Shown here piece after piece: positions 49,301-60,018 of a stretch of 64,000 nucleotides of DNA. Source of the stretch: Lycium barbarum (Eukaryota > Streptophyta > Magnoliopsida > Solanales > Solanaceae); the NCBI RefSeq assembly GCF_019175385.1, contig NC_083346.1, forward strand, positions 119,601,771 to 119,665,770, in the 5' to 3' direction. Position numbers and translations under genes: made by a program. The notes below the pieces were generated by a model. The model did no database searches and was not told the DNA's origin. It worked only from the letters and a program-made list of their open reading frames with translations. Position 1 is the first letter of the stretch; every line of letters starts with the position of its first letter.

Positions 49301-49630
49301 CGCTCGATCAATCATGATCTTTCTATCTTAATCCCGAGTCTGTCTATCATATCCATACAAGCGCTCGATCAATCATGATCTTTTGTAAGCTTAAATGACC
49401 AATCTTTTGCATTATTAAAAAGTCCCTTGTTATGCAAGACGAACTGCGCTTGACCTGATTCCTTGGTGGATACGTAGGCAGCCCACATAGGGACTCGGTC
49501 ATATTAGGATAGAATTTTTAATTCCCATTTGCATGCAACCGAAACTACATATTGACCTGACTTCCTGTCGGATACAGGATACGTAGGCAACCTATATAAG
49601 GCTCAGCCCTATTATTATAAAATTTTAATT
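43362..49630 (+). other. LARD-like interior, non-coding part
   Basis: About 6.3 kb with no domain I can recognise in any frame. Near 44200-44400 loosely repeated GATTAGCTGCTAGTTTA-like phrases occur. Around 45420-45900 imperfect repeats of TTGCTGCATTTTGGGCTGAAA-like phrases create short Ala/Cys-rich ORFs. A 21-bp phrase (CGCTCGATCAATCATGATCTT) is repeated near 49302 and 49365. At about 49450-49600 come GGATACGTAGGCAGCC-type sequences, which I associate with the region after pol in Ogre/Tat elements. Confidence 0.65.
45420..45900 (+). repeat. GCTGC-rich imperfect repeats
   Basis: Short phrases such as TTGCTGCATTTTGGGGCTGA recur with variation. They open 60-160-codon frames on both strands that have no protein-like domain. 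Confidence 0.6.
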
Positions 49631-49652
49631 CCCCCCCCCCCCCCCCCCCCCC
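49631..49652. repeat. poly(C) run
   Basis: 22 consecutive C bases. Similar long C runs are at 54220-54247 and 63424-63442; their lengths may be unreliable in the assembly. Confidence 0.9.
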
Positions 49653-50679
49653 TAAAAGAAGGAGCATGAAACTGGGGTAAATTCTTGGCATGCAACTAAG
49701 CCATCTTCTTCAAAAAAAAAAAAAAACGTCCTAGAGACTGGGGCAAAATTTTTGGAATATGCCGGAGTTAGTAAAGGATAAAAATCAAGCTTTAATGTTC
49801 GAATAAGTCATCCTTTAAAAAAAATAAAAAAAAACTTCGTATTCTACTCCAATGTAGTTTGCTTTCCTTTCGTTAATTCTCGAGCGTTACAGCCTGCTAG
49901 TTAATAAGTCGTTTCCCTCCACTCGTGCTACGACTTAGGTCAATCTATTTTGGCTTAACTAAATCACAAAATAATCCAATTTCTCACATATTTTATTATT
50001 TTGTGCATTTGCTTCATATGCATATTCTCATGCACTAACACTTTAATTTGCGTTTGTTTAGTTTTATTGTATTCTTTAGAGGTTGCCTAGCATTGAACAC
50101 TGTTTTGGCTGTGAATCTGCACTAAGGAAAGGACTAAAATGACAAAGAGATTTGAATCATTCAACACTGGGACAGCTTTGCAAATGGCCTAAGCATGAAT
50201 CGAAATCCCGAGCAATATATTAGCGTCGCCAGATTGTTGCAATGACATCACCACGAGAAATGCAGATTCAACGCCAAAGCTTCAATGTTCAATGCAAGGC
50301 GACCACTTTATTTTATACTAACAATTTTTTTTTAAGTAACGCAGGGGCATATTTTAGCTATTCTTGAATGATATTGCACAACATCAAGTCGGCAATTGCA
50401 AGATTCAGACAAAGCAAAGGGCAAAGCCAACCTAATACTAACTAAATTTCACAGCTCACAATTTTCTTTGAGTGCAGGATTTTTTTTTTAGCAACCAAAT
50501 TGCAACAAGTTGGGAGATCTCCAATTTATTGGCATTGCACCATGAAATATTTGCTACTATAAAACTAGGAAATGCACAGGCTTTCCTCATTGCGCCATGA
50601 ATGTTCGCTACTACAAATCAATCATCGCATTAAGCTCTTCTTTCTGCACCAATTTTTTTAGTAAGCATGAATCAAGCAC

Positions 50680-51100
50680 CGGCTAGTCTGCCTTTAATGG
50701 GACATTCTAGGCTCGTCCGCCTTTAATATGACATTTTAGACTCGTCCGCCTTTAATTGGACATATTAGGTTTGTTCGCCTTTAATTGAACATTTAGGTTT
50801 GTCCACCTTATAATAAGACTTCATTATTTATTTAGGTTTGTCCACCTTATAATAGGATTTCATTATTTATTTAGGTCTGTCCACCTTATAATAGGACTTC
50901 ATTATTCATTTAGGTTTGTCCACCTTATAATAGGACTTCATTATTCATTTAGGTTTACCCACCTTAAAATTGGACGCAATATTATTAGGCTTGTCCGCCT
51001 TACAATAGGACTTAATCATTTTATTTGGGTTTGTCCGCCTTATATTAGGATTCGATTAATTTATTTGGGGCATATCCGCCTTAAAATTGGACATATTAAG
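50680..51100 (+). repeat. Tandem array, ~28- then ~48-bp units
   Basis: About ten units containing TTAGGTTTGTCCACCTTATA or TTAGGCTCGTCCGCCTTTAA. Units lengthen from ~28 bp at the left to ~48 bp in the middle by gaining GGACTTCATTATTCATT-like sequence. Such arrays are common in the 3' part of Ogre/Tat elements. Confidence 0.85.
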
Positions 51101-51539
51101 TTTTAAAAAAGCACTGATGTTGCACTTGCATTTGCACTATTTTTACCTCGAATATTCTTTTTTACTAATCTCGCACTAGTACTACTTTATCTCAGATATT
51201 TTGTACTAATCTCGCATTTGCACAACTTTTACCTCAAATATTTTATACGAATCTCGCACTTGCACTATTTTTATTTCAAAATAATATCGCACTAATTTTT
51301 ACATCTGCATTAATTTTATCTAAAAGTAATTCCACGCTTCTTATAAAAAGAAAGAAAGTACGTAGTGTTTACAGCCTTGCAAGGACTATGCGTCGAACGG
51401 TTTGAGCTTTCTTATAACAACTATGCCTCTCGAGTATCAATAATTTTCGAGATTTGCAATAAATTAATGCTTGAGTCTTGCAAACGATTTTTCAAACGTA
51501 TCGATGCACAAATATTTCCTATTGCTTTCAAAGGCCTCG

Positions 51540-52150
51540 CATAAACGCTTTCAAATGCACTGCGCATGCATTATTACTTTCAAATGTCCCGCACTGCACA
51601 TGCACTGTTGCTTTCAACTGCACCGCACATGCATTGCATTATTACTTAAAAATGCCTTGCGAATTCTCGCAAATGCACTGCACATGCACTGCTGCTTTCA
51701 AATGCACCGCACATGCATTGCATTATTACTTAAAAATGCCTTGCGAATTCTCGCAAACGCACTGCACATGCATTGCTTTATTACTTTCAAATGTCTTGCG
51801 AATGCTCGCACATACATTGCATTATTACTTTCAATATCTTGCGAATGCTCGCAAACGCACCGCACATACATTGCATTCAAATGCCCTGCAAAGGCACTGC
51901 ATCAATGCTCGCAAACGCACCGTACATACATTGCATTCAATGCCCTGCAAACGCACTGCATCAATGCTCGCAAACGCACCGCACATACATTGCATTCAAA
52001 TGCCCTGCAAAGGCACGCATCAATGCTCGCAAACGCATCACACATACATTGCATTCAAATGCCCTGCAAAGGTACCGCATCAATGCTCGCAAACGCATCG
52101 CACATGCATTGCAATATTACTTTCAACCGCCCTGCAAACGCATCACATTA
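51540..52150 (+). repeat. 60-bp tandem array
   Basis: Units such as AATGCTCGCAAACGCACCGC followed by CATTCAAATGCCCTGC. The period is 60 bp in the best-ordered part (about 51905-52085) and less regular before it. Because 60 is divisible by three, stop-free frames persist (up to 236 codons), but the products are His/Ala/Cys-rich repeats and not convincing proteins. Confidence 0.88.
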
Positions 52151-52846
52151 TGCCGGCTTAGAAAGCCTCATTTCTCATTAATCATTCGGCTTAAATAGCC
52201 CACATTCATATCCGGTTTGAGGCCTCATTTTCATCGCCAAAAGGCATCATTCTCATGAATCATCAGCCTAGAACCTCATTTGCATTAGCCTCGCCAAAGA
52301 CTATCATTTATTTAAATCATTGCAGCTTTTTATGGGTTTATTTAACATCGTTTTACTTCCGATATTTATTTTTACTGACTATTTTATCGAGTTTAAGTTT
52401 CGCAGGAGCCTTAGCGCGACGTGGAGCTATTTCTTCTGCAGCGAACTGGGGCAAATTGTTGGGAAAGATAATCAGACTTCCTGACAAGGGTCAAAGATCT
52501 ACCACGAACACTCGCCTCCAACTCCAAATATCCCGTTTGCAGTCCAGCATACTCAGTTTTAGAATTCTCAAGTTCTACCATAATACCCAGTGTCATCATA
52601 ATTTGACACTGGGACAATATTTTGCAAAGATTCGTGTCAATCGGGATTTGTTATTCATAGGTGTCGCAGTTATCCCAGAACTACACACGGCCTGATTCTC
52701 GTGCAGCCCGAGATATATAGGCAACTTGGAGACCGGAGTTCGGCCATGATCCTCTCAAATTTTGTTTACCGTTAGTCCTCCAAAATCCTTGAGCCGGGAC
52801 AAAATAAGCTACTGAGTCAACGTCTTTGCCCGAAAATTCTTTCATC

Positions 52847-52868
52847 ATTACCGGGCAAAGAGGGATAA
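52847..52868 (+). other. Polypurine tract of LARD-like element
   Basis: GGGCAAAGAGGGATAAG lies just before the right LTR (52871), as required for plus-strand priming. Confidence 0.75.
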
Positions 52869-52870
52869 GT

Positions 52871-53565
52871 TGTTGACACCCAATTTTGTCCCGCCTCTCC
52901 TCCAAAATATATATTTACGCTTCTAATATTTTTAGCAATTTAAGAAATAATTATTTATATTTTTACTATAATTATTAACTTTTATTAACACCAGCGTTTC
53001 ATTATCTTGTTGTAGTCACTACTGTTATTACCTTTTATTTTATTACTGTTACTGCTACCACTATTATCATTATTATTATTATTACTATTTTTTGTCTTTA
53101 TTATTATTACTGGTATTATTATATTTCGCTTTATAATCATTTTAGCATTTTACCAGCTTATGCACACGCATCGCATTTATTTTGCGCAGTTAAATAATAG
53201 CGTTTATTTACTGATATTATCGCACGACCATTACGACGTCATATAATTTTATTTTTATCCGAGCACTGATAAATACATACTTTTATAATAGGTAATATTT
53301 TTAATTAAAATAGATCTTTTATGCAAATTTAGAAGCACAAAATAGCACAAGGAGCAAATATATTATTAGCCCAAATCCAAGCCCAATCAGCATAACTATT
53401 TTCGGACCAATCAGCCCGCATTTTATTCATCAGCCCACATTTAATACCCAACCCACATTTAATTCACCGAACGGGCCCACTATCCATATACCCGACCCAA
53501 CCCACATCTTTTCTCTTCCTTTCAACCCTAAAACCTAACAGATCCGCCTCTCTCCTCTTCTTTCT

Positions 53566-53628
<63 letters not shown>

Positions 53629-56483
53629 ACGTGAATGGAAAATTCACAGTGAACTTTCGCAAATCCAGGCCGTGCATGGCCATTTCGGGGAAAGGCAATC
53701 AATGCTCGTCCTTTCCCCGTCAGTATTCATCCCGGGTGGGTCATCGTTTTCCTCCGTCGTCTGTCCTTGATCTGAAACCATTTTAATGGTTTTGGCCCTT
53801 TGTGAGTTGAAATCCATATTCTTCATCAGCCTTTTTCATTTTTTCGGGTACGAAGTCTTAATGGTTTTTTGTCTATTTCCCTTTTTCTGATCTTGGGTAG
53901 GTCAAAATACCTGCAAATCTGAACGTTGAGCCACAAAAAAATCCAGCCCTATTTTTTGAACCCCAAGCAAACCCTAGATTTCCCCCTATAATTAATCATT
54001 TTCTGAATTGAAAAAGGGGCTGGAGCCGTAAAAAATCCCCTAAAAAATATAAGTTTTAGCCGCCTAGAATACCCTAAAACATCAGTCCTTCAGTAGTCGT
54101 AATCTTGTTTTAATATCGAGTCAAAATACTAAATCAATTTTTGTTTTCGTTTGCCTTGGTACTGCTTCTAATCCGAGCATCGCAAGCTTGGATTTGATAG
54201 TGTTCGAGTGAATCGGAGACCCCCCCCCCCCCCCCCCCCCCCCCCCCGCATCCTGTTCGCTGCACCCGAAGAAGGTGAACTTCTTCCCTTTAGTTACTTT
54301 ATGTTCTGTCGGATCTTTATGTGTTGTCCTGCTATGGTTTAATTTGGTTAGTTAATATTAGTAGTGCAACCATGATTAGGATAAAACCTTAATATGTTTA
54401 TATTGCTCATTTAGAAAGATTATTGAATGTTAATAGTGAGCATGATTAGAGTACAAAGAAGTTTAGCATGCTATTTAGTTAAAATTATTACTGAATGCTT
54501 ATTTGCGTGGCATGTTTATTGATTAATTAGTTCGTATATGATTGATAGCATTTGTTTGTCTCCGTTAGATTAGTTAATCCTCTGTTGATAATGTCTGAGC
54601 ATGGTTAAATGAGTTATGGACTGATATTTGATTTGTCCTCTGTTAATGAGTTTGTAGTCCAAACATGATGCTTATCTTGTCAATAAATAAAATGTTGGGA
54701 GTCTCTGTCTATGCGCCATCACTGTTAAATCATGATGTTAACTTGCCCCTGTGTTTGCTTGAATTCATCTAGACATAGATTGCATTTAATAAAGCTTATT
54801 GAACTAAAATGGTATTTAGCTTGATTTAGAAAGTTGAACAGACCATTTATTTGCTTCTTTTAATGTTCTTGTCCAACCCATAAAGTACTTGCAAATGATT
54901 TGTTATTAGTATAGTTGGTATGGTTCTATAAACCACAAAATATGCTTAATAAGTTTAAAGAGCACTTTAGATTCAGTTTTAGTATCTTTGCATATGTATT
55001 GTACCCTGATTGAATCCTTTAGAAATATTGAGGTTCACTAAAAATGATAGTTGCATGCTAAAGTAATCATTCTCTGTTATGTATGAGCCTGTGTTTATTC
55101 ATTAATGTCACTTAAGAAATCACATGAATCAGTTAAGTGTACATCTTCTAAAGTTGTCGCCTTCGATACATAATCTGAGATTTTTGTGTAGTTTCTACAC
55201 TTCCATCTTTTACTTTACTATTCTAGTTTTGAATCTTTAGTGATAGTATAAGAAAAACTGCTAACTTACATTCATAAACACGGTAATAGTTTGCTGAATT
55301 TTCATACGCATGACATTCAGTTTTTTTTTTCCTGGGCCTGCATTGCTGTGCACATTCATAGAAATTTTTAGTGTTGTTTTTGGGCATGCTTTAATTGACT
55401 ATTGGTTGTATTGTTCCATTCTTTAATGGCATTCTGATTGCTTTTAGTTGACCCTTGCTAGGGAATCTAATAAGGTTTGGTTAGCAATAGTTAGTCACTA
55501 AGATCTGTAGTAATCTAGGGATGAGGTATACTTAAATATACGTAGTCTATACATAATATACTGATCTGTTTGAGCTTATATTTTACGTGTTTGACCTTAT
55601 TCATTTGATTATATTCTAATCTTTTTCCTTTCGTTTTTATGCATGACCACCGCGTGCGAGTCCGAGGGACTCGTCTTCTTCCGCATTCGATATTGGTCCA
55701 AAGCCCAACGAAACATTCTTATCGAGTCAGCCCCATCACCTGTGTAAAACGATTCTGGGCCGAGGCCCATAACAACAGCAACAGTGCACATCAATTGGCC
55801 TGAAATGGGCCGATCCATTTAAATCCTTTCCTCCTCTATTTTTTGCTTCGTTGTGCATTTTTGTTTTGGTATTGAATGACTAACGCTTTGCCTTGTTTCG
55901 TTTTCTTAACATTAGATGAATCCTAGCGGATTAGTGGGGATAATGTTAGTAGTAACGAGTAGTTAAATTTAAAGGAGAAACCAATAGTTAATTCCCTAGG
56001 TTTCAGTTCTTATGTTAAAATTATTTAAAGTCTCCTCTTATGCAAATTATTATATTTTCGAAATAGCATTATTATATTTTCATTTAAAGCCTTAACAACA
56101 TTTATAAGTCTTATTTTAAATAGTATTATTATATTTTCTTTTAAAGCCTCAGCAACATTTGCAAGCCGTTTTCTTAAAGTTTAAGCACTATATTTGCATC
56201 TTCCACTTTAATTAATTAACCTAAGTTTGACCGAATAACCGTAGTTAACGAATTTTAAAGGATGCCTAACCCCTTCCCTTTAGGATAATCTAGAACCCTT
56301 ACCTAGAATCATGCTGATTAAGCGGACCATTAAACGGAGGTTTAGTTTTAACTTTGCCTTTGTTAATGTTTAGGTGTCCTAATTCACCATAAATTAATTA
56401 GGTGGCGACTCCTTAAAATAAAACAAATAGGAATCACCAAAATGTTGTACTCTACTTTAACCCGGTTAAAATGGGGTATAACA
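52871..56483 (+). repeat. LARD-like element 3' LTR
   Basis: 3613 bp. It is nearly identical to the left LTR except that it lacks the 788-bp insertion and has an expanded (CT)n at 53571-53627 and a C run at 54220-54247. The putative intron runs from GT at 54275 to AG at 55915. The hairpin is at 55656-55674, and TGGCGACTCC is at 56403-56412. Confidence 0.95.
53571..53627. repeat. (CT)n microsatellite
   Basis: 57 bp of CT repeats. The left LTR has two shorter interrupted CT blocks at about 40480-40515. Confidence 0.95.
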
Positions 56484-56488
56484 ATTGC

Positions 56489-57100
56489 TTCATTACTATT
56501 AAGCTCTATTTACTTATTGATATACGTGCTTGGGAAAGACGTTAATTTGGAGAAGAAGTAATGAGATTGTGATCTGAATATCCCTAAAGTTGGGCTAGGA
56601 TTTGTGACTAGGATAGGAATATACTTAGTTACCGCAATCAATTATATACCGTGCTCTTATTGCATTATTGATAGGTCAATACTATAGGAATATATGAGGA
56701 GAATTATCTTGAATCGGCGAGTAGTGGTTCGGAAGAATACTACGAGATGAATAATCCGGTTAATTAGCTATTGTGAACAAAGTTGTGAAGGTGTGATACT
56801 TGACTGACTAAATAGGATTGGTGAACCAACCACGACCCTGGAATACTTCTAAAATCTTGATAAAAGCAATTCTCAATTACGTGCTAAGCAAAATTTCTTG
56901 ATACATTATTGGTCAAATACATTACAGCATTTAGTTATAAAAGACCCAACACATTTATTTCTCACTTGCATAGATAGTAAGCAATAATTTGTTTTCGTGA
57001 AATATTGGTTATAAGTCTCTGTGGGTTTGAATCCGATTTTATATAATCACTCTATTACTTGTACGACCACGTACACTTGCGTGTGTATTTGGACGCAACA
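56489..57100 (+). repeat. Athila 5' LTR, second part
   Basis: Resumes after the second ATTGC and ends GGACGCAACA, the expected CA end, six bases before the PBS. With 38222-38981 the uninterrupted LTR is about 1.37 kb. Confidence 0.85.
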
Positions 57101-57106
57101 AGTTTT

Positions 57107-57124
57107 TGGCGCCGCTACCGGGGA
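57107..57124 (+). other. Athila primer-binding site (tRNA-Asp type)
   Basis: TGGCGCCGCTACCGGGGA differs by two or fewer bases from the tRNA-Asp PBS used by Athila elements. Confidence 0.85.
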
Positions 57125-57224
57125 CTTAGAAATCAATTATTTTTGCCATAATAAATTTTATTGCTTCATTTTTTCCAAGTGTTAACGTCTTGATCTTAGC
57201 TGTTATTTGATTGCAGGTTCTTTA

Positions 57225-58834
57225 CTCGAATACGAAGGATTGCGAGTCAAAAAAATCTTGAGGAATTCGATCCTGAGCCTGAACGTACTTTCAATCGGCG
57301 CAGGAGAGCTTTGAATTTATTGCAGAACTCGCAGGCTGTTGCAGAATTACCTGTGGTCTTGGCTAATAATCAACCGGCGAAAGTGAGAGAGGTTGCAGTG
57401 CCTCGTGTGGCGGATGTCACTTCAAGCATTCTCAAGCCCACCATCGAAGGGCACTTTGAGCTGAAGTATCCTATGATTCAACTACTTCACTCTAGTGGGC
57501 AATTCACGGGAATGTCACATGAGGATCCCTAGCGTCACATCCATACTTTTCTGCAGATTGTCGATACTTTTGATACTGGAAGGGTCACTAAAGAATATGT
57601 GCAACTGACACTGTTCCCCTTCTCTCTATTGGGGAATGCAAGTAACTGGTTATTAGCAGAGCCCGCCAATTCTATCACTACGTGGGATGACTTGGCGAGG
57701 AAATTCTTGACAAGGTTCTTTCCACCAGCTAAGACCGCTCGCCTCCGAAGGAAGATCATGTCATTCAGGTAGAAGAATGGAGAAAATTTGTATCAAGCTT
57801 GGGAGAGGTTTAAGGGTCTTCTCAGAGATTGTCCTCACCACCATCAGACAAATGAAGTTCTGGCACACACATTTATTGAGAGTCTGGATGCCCAACATAA
57901 GTCATCACTAGACACTGCTGCAGGAGGGCCGACTCTTGATCTAAGCTATGAAGAACTATTCACATTATTGAACAGGTTTACTCAGAGCACTCCAGACTGG
58001 CAGGATGATGCAGCCAGCAGTTCAGTTAGGAAAGCACCGGGCATCTTTGAAGTAGATAATTTTACAACATTATCAGCACAGATTGATGCCATGCGCTCCG
58101 AACTCAGGAAGTTAGTTGCGTCGCAAGCGCCACCACAGGTGCATGTCGTGCAACAAACCATAGCCTTTTGTGATGTCTGCGGAGAGGGTCACAACAGTGA
58201 TGAATGCCCTGCAAATCCCGTATCCATATACTTTGTGGGTAATGCAGGCAAGGGGCAAGGAAACAACAATCAATACGGAAATTCCTACAGCCCAAATTGG
58301 AGGAACCACCCGAATTTCAGGTGGAGTGACAATTCAGGTAATCAGAAGCAGAACTATCAATCAGCACCTGCTCCTCAAGCTCCCATAAACAGTATGGAAG
58401 AGATGATGAAAAATATGATGGGTGACATGCAGAAGATGATGATAGATCAGGAGAAGTTGATAGCAGATAATCAGAATCGCGATTTGGCTGTGCGGAATTT
58501 AGAGAGGCAGATAGGACAGATAGCTGGTGCTCAAAATACTAGACAACCTAGAGGACTTCCAAGTGACACAGATGTGAATCCCAAGCCTTGCAATGCTGTA
58601 ACTCTGCAAAATGGGCGAGAACTAGAGGAAGTGATTTCAAAGAAAACTGGTCGAGTAGAGGCAGAAAAAAAGAAGATTGCCACAGAAACAAGTGAAAAAG
58701 AGAGGGCAATCGAGGCACCAGTGGAAAAGCAGCAACAGGCCGTGGTTGCAAAGACACCGCCTCCATTCCCTCAACATCTGGCAAGACAGAAAGAAGAGGC
58801 TACTTATAAGAAGTTTCTTGATTTGCTTAAGTAG
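57225..58834 (+). pseudogene. Athila gag, with nonsense codons
   Basis: The frame starts upstream of the first Met at 57311, in sequence reading DPEPERTFNRRRRALNLLQ, typical of Athila N-termini. The capsid domain follows: FPFSLLGNASNWLL, SITTWDDLARKFLTRFFPP and LYQAWERFKGLLRDCPHH. Further on, CDVCGEGHNSDECP is a CX2CX4HX4C zinc knuckle, then a Met/Lys-rich coiled-coil-like stretch and a charged tail leading to protease. In-frame TAG codons at 57530, 57770 and 58832 break it; each is one transition from a Gln or Trp codon. The frame is otherwise continuous with the protease, suggesting a single gag-pol ORF originally. Confidence 0.9.
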
Positions 58835-58840
58835 GTACAC

Positions 58841-59354
58841 GTGAACGTCCCCTTGGTCGATATGCTGCAGGGTATTCCAAAGTATGCTAAGTACATCAAA
58901 GATATTGTTGCAAACAAGAGCCGTTTCACAGAGTATGCCACGGTTGCACTTACTGAGGAGTGCACTTCTCGAATTCAGAACAAGTTGCCCACAAAATTGA
59001 AGGATCCCGGAAGTTTCACTATTGAGATTTCTATTGGGACACAGGTTGTTGCTCGAGCACTTTGTGACCTAGGTGCAAGTATAAATCTGATGCCTTCGTC
59101 TATCTTCCGGAAACTAGGGTTGGGAGTTCCCAGACCAACCACTATAGTTTTTCAGCTGGTAGACAGATCGTTAGCAAGACCCGAAGGAATTATTGAAGAT
59201 GTATTGGTTCAAGTAGAGTCGTTGATAATTCCTGCTGACTTTGTGATATTGGATTTCGAGCCAGACCCGGAAGTCCCATTTATTTTGGGGCGTCCGTTCT
59301 TTGCCACAGGGAGAACACTTATTGATGTAGCTGCTGGGCAGCTTACCATGCGAG
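58841..59354 (+). pseudogene. Athila aspartic protease
   Basis: Same frame as gag. The active site reads ALCDLGASINLMPSSIF, with the D-L-G-A form usual in Athila proteases. The second conserved block is VPFILGRPFFATGRTLIDV. It would cut gag-pol into mature proteins inside the particle. Its end is interrupted after GQLTMRA by the hAT MITE at 59355, and the ~22 codons after that in the visible ORF come from the MITE. Confidence 0.92.
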
Positions 59355-59621
59355 CAGGGGCGGATGCACAGCCAACCGAGGGTGTTCACCCGAACACCCT
59401 CGGCAAAAATTTACAGTGATATATGGTGTAGATTTTTTGTGTTTATATATATTAGCTTCTGAACACCCTCAATAAATGTAAAAGGTTAGCTCAAGTGGTT
59501 TAGGGTATTCAAAATTGTCGCTAGTGCTATAGGTTCGATTCCCATCAACAACATTATATTTTATATTTAGCTTTTGTTATTTTTTTCGAACCCCTGACTT
59601 AAAATCCTGGATCCGCCACTG
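59355..59621 (-). mobile_element. hAT-type MITE with tRNA-like boxes
   Basis: 267 bp flanked by the 8-bp direct repeat CATGCGAG (59347-59354 and 59622-59629). The ends CAGGGGCGGATGCA and (minus strand) CAGTGGCGGATCCA form TIRs typical of hAT elements. Inside, GGTTAGCTCAAGTGGTT (59484-59500) and GGTTCGATTCCC (59532-59543) resemble tRNA A and B boxes about 40 bp apart. With the TSD it adds 275 bp, which accounts for the frame change between the protease and RT segments. Strand is arbitrary. Confidence 0.88.
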
Positions 59622-59629
59622 CATGCGAG

Positions 59630-60018
59630 TACATGATAAAGTAGACGTCTTCAATGTATACTAAGCTCTGAGGATGCCTGCAATCTATGAGGAGCTGTCC
59701 GCCATTACTGTTATGAATGATGATACACAAAAGCCACTCATCACTTCTCATGATCCATTGGGAAGAGCCTTGGTGGGGGATGATATTTTTGGTGACACGG
59801 CGGCGTTTGAGATGGTACAGACTCTGGATATGGCGAGTATTTATATTCGGGCAGGCGAGTTTGAGCACTTAGACATGACAATGGGAGTAACTCCGAAATC
59901 ATCAATTGAAGAGCCTCCGAAGTTGGAATTGAAGCCCCTGCCCACCTATCTTAAATATGCATACTTAGGTGATGGGGATACCTTGCCAGTGATATTGGCA
60001 GCAGAGTTGACCACCTAA
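59630..60018 (+). pseudogene. Athila protease-RT connector
   Basis: The polyprotein continues after the MITE. It reads VHDKVDVFNVY, a TAA stop at 59662-59664, then an acidic linker and the PPKLELKPLPTYLKYAYLGDGDTLPVI block that precedes RT in Athila and Tat elements. It ends at TAA (60016-60018), in the same frame as RT. No catalytic motif is expected here. Confidence 0.85.

Larger units (their letters stand above)
38982..56483 (+). mobile_element. LARD-like giant non-coding LTR element, TSD ATTGC
   Basis: 17,502 bp with LTRs 38982-43340 and 52871-56483 (TG...CA ends) and exact 5-bp TSD ATTGC (38977-38981 and 56484-56488). A PBS-like TTGGCGATTCCGCTGGGGAC follows the left LTR, and a purine-rich PPT precedes the right LTR. 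The 9.5-kb interior has no recognisable gag, protease, RT or integrase on either strand, so it must use proteins from another element. LTR size, PBS and downstream motifs (GGATACGTAGGCAGCC-type) suggest derivation from the Ogre/Tat lineage. The solo LTR at 23957 and the fragment at 1-328 are the same family. Confidence 0.93.

Noticed and set aside
50680..51100. Array resembling a CRISPR at first glance
   Set aside because: Eukaryotic tandem repeat with variable, similar 'spacers' and no cas genes; belongs to an LTR element.
51471..52181. 236- and 227-codon ORFs
   Set aside because: They run through a 60-bp tandem array whose period keeps several frames open; the product is repetitive and His/Cys-rich.
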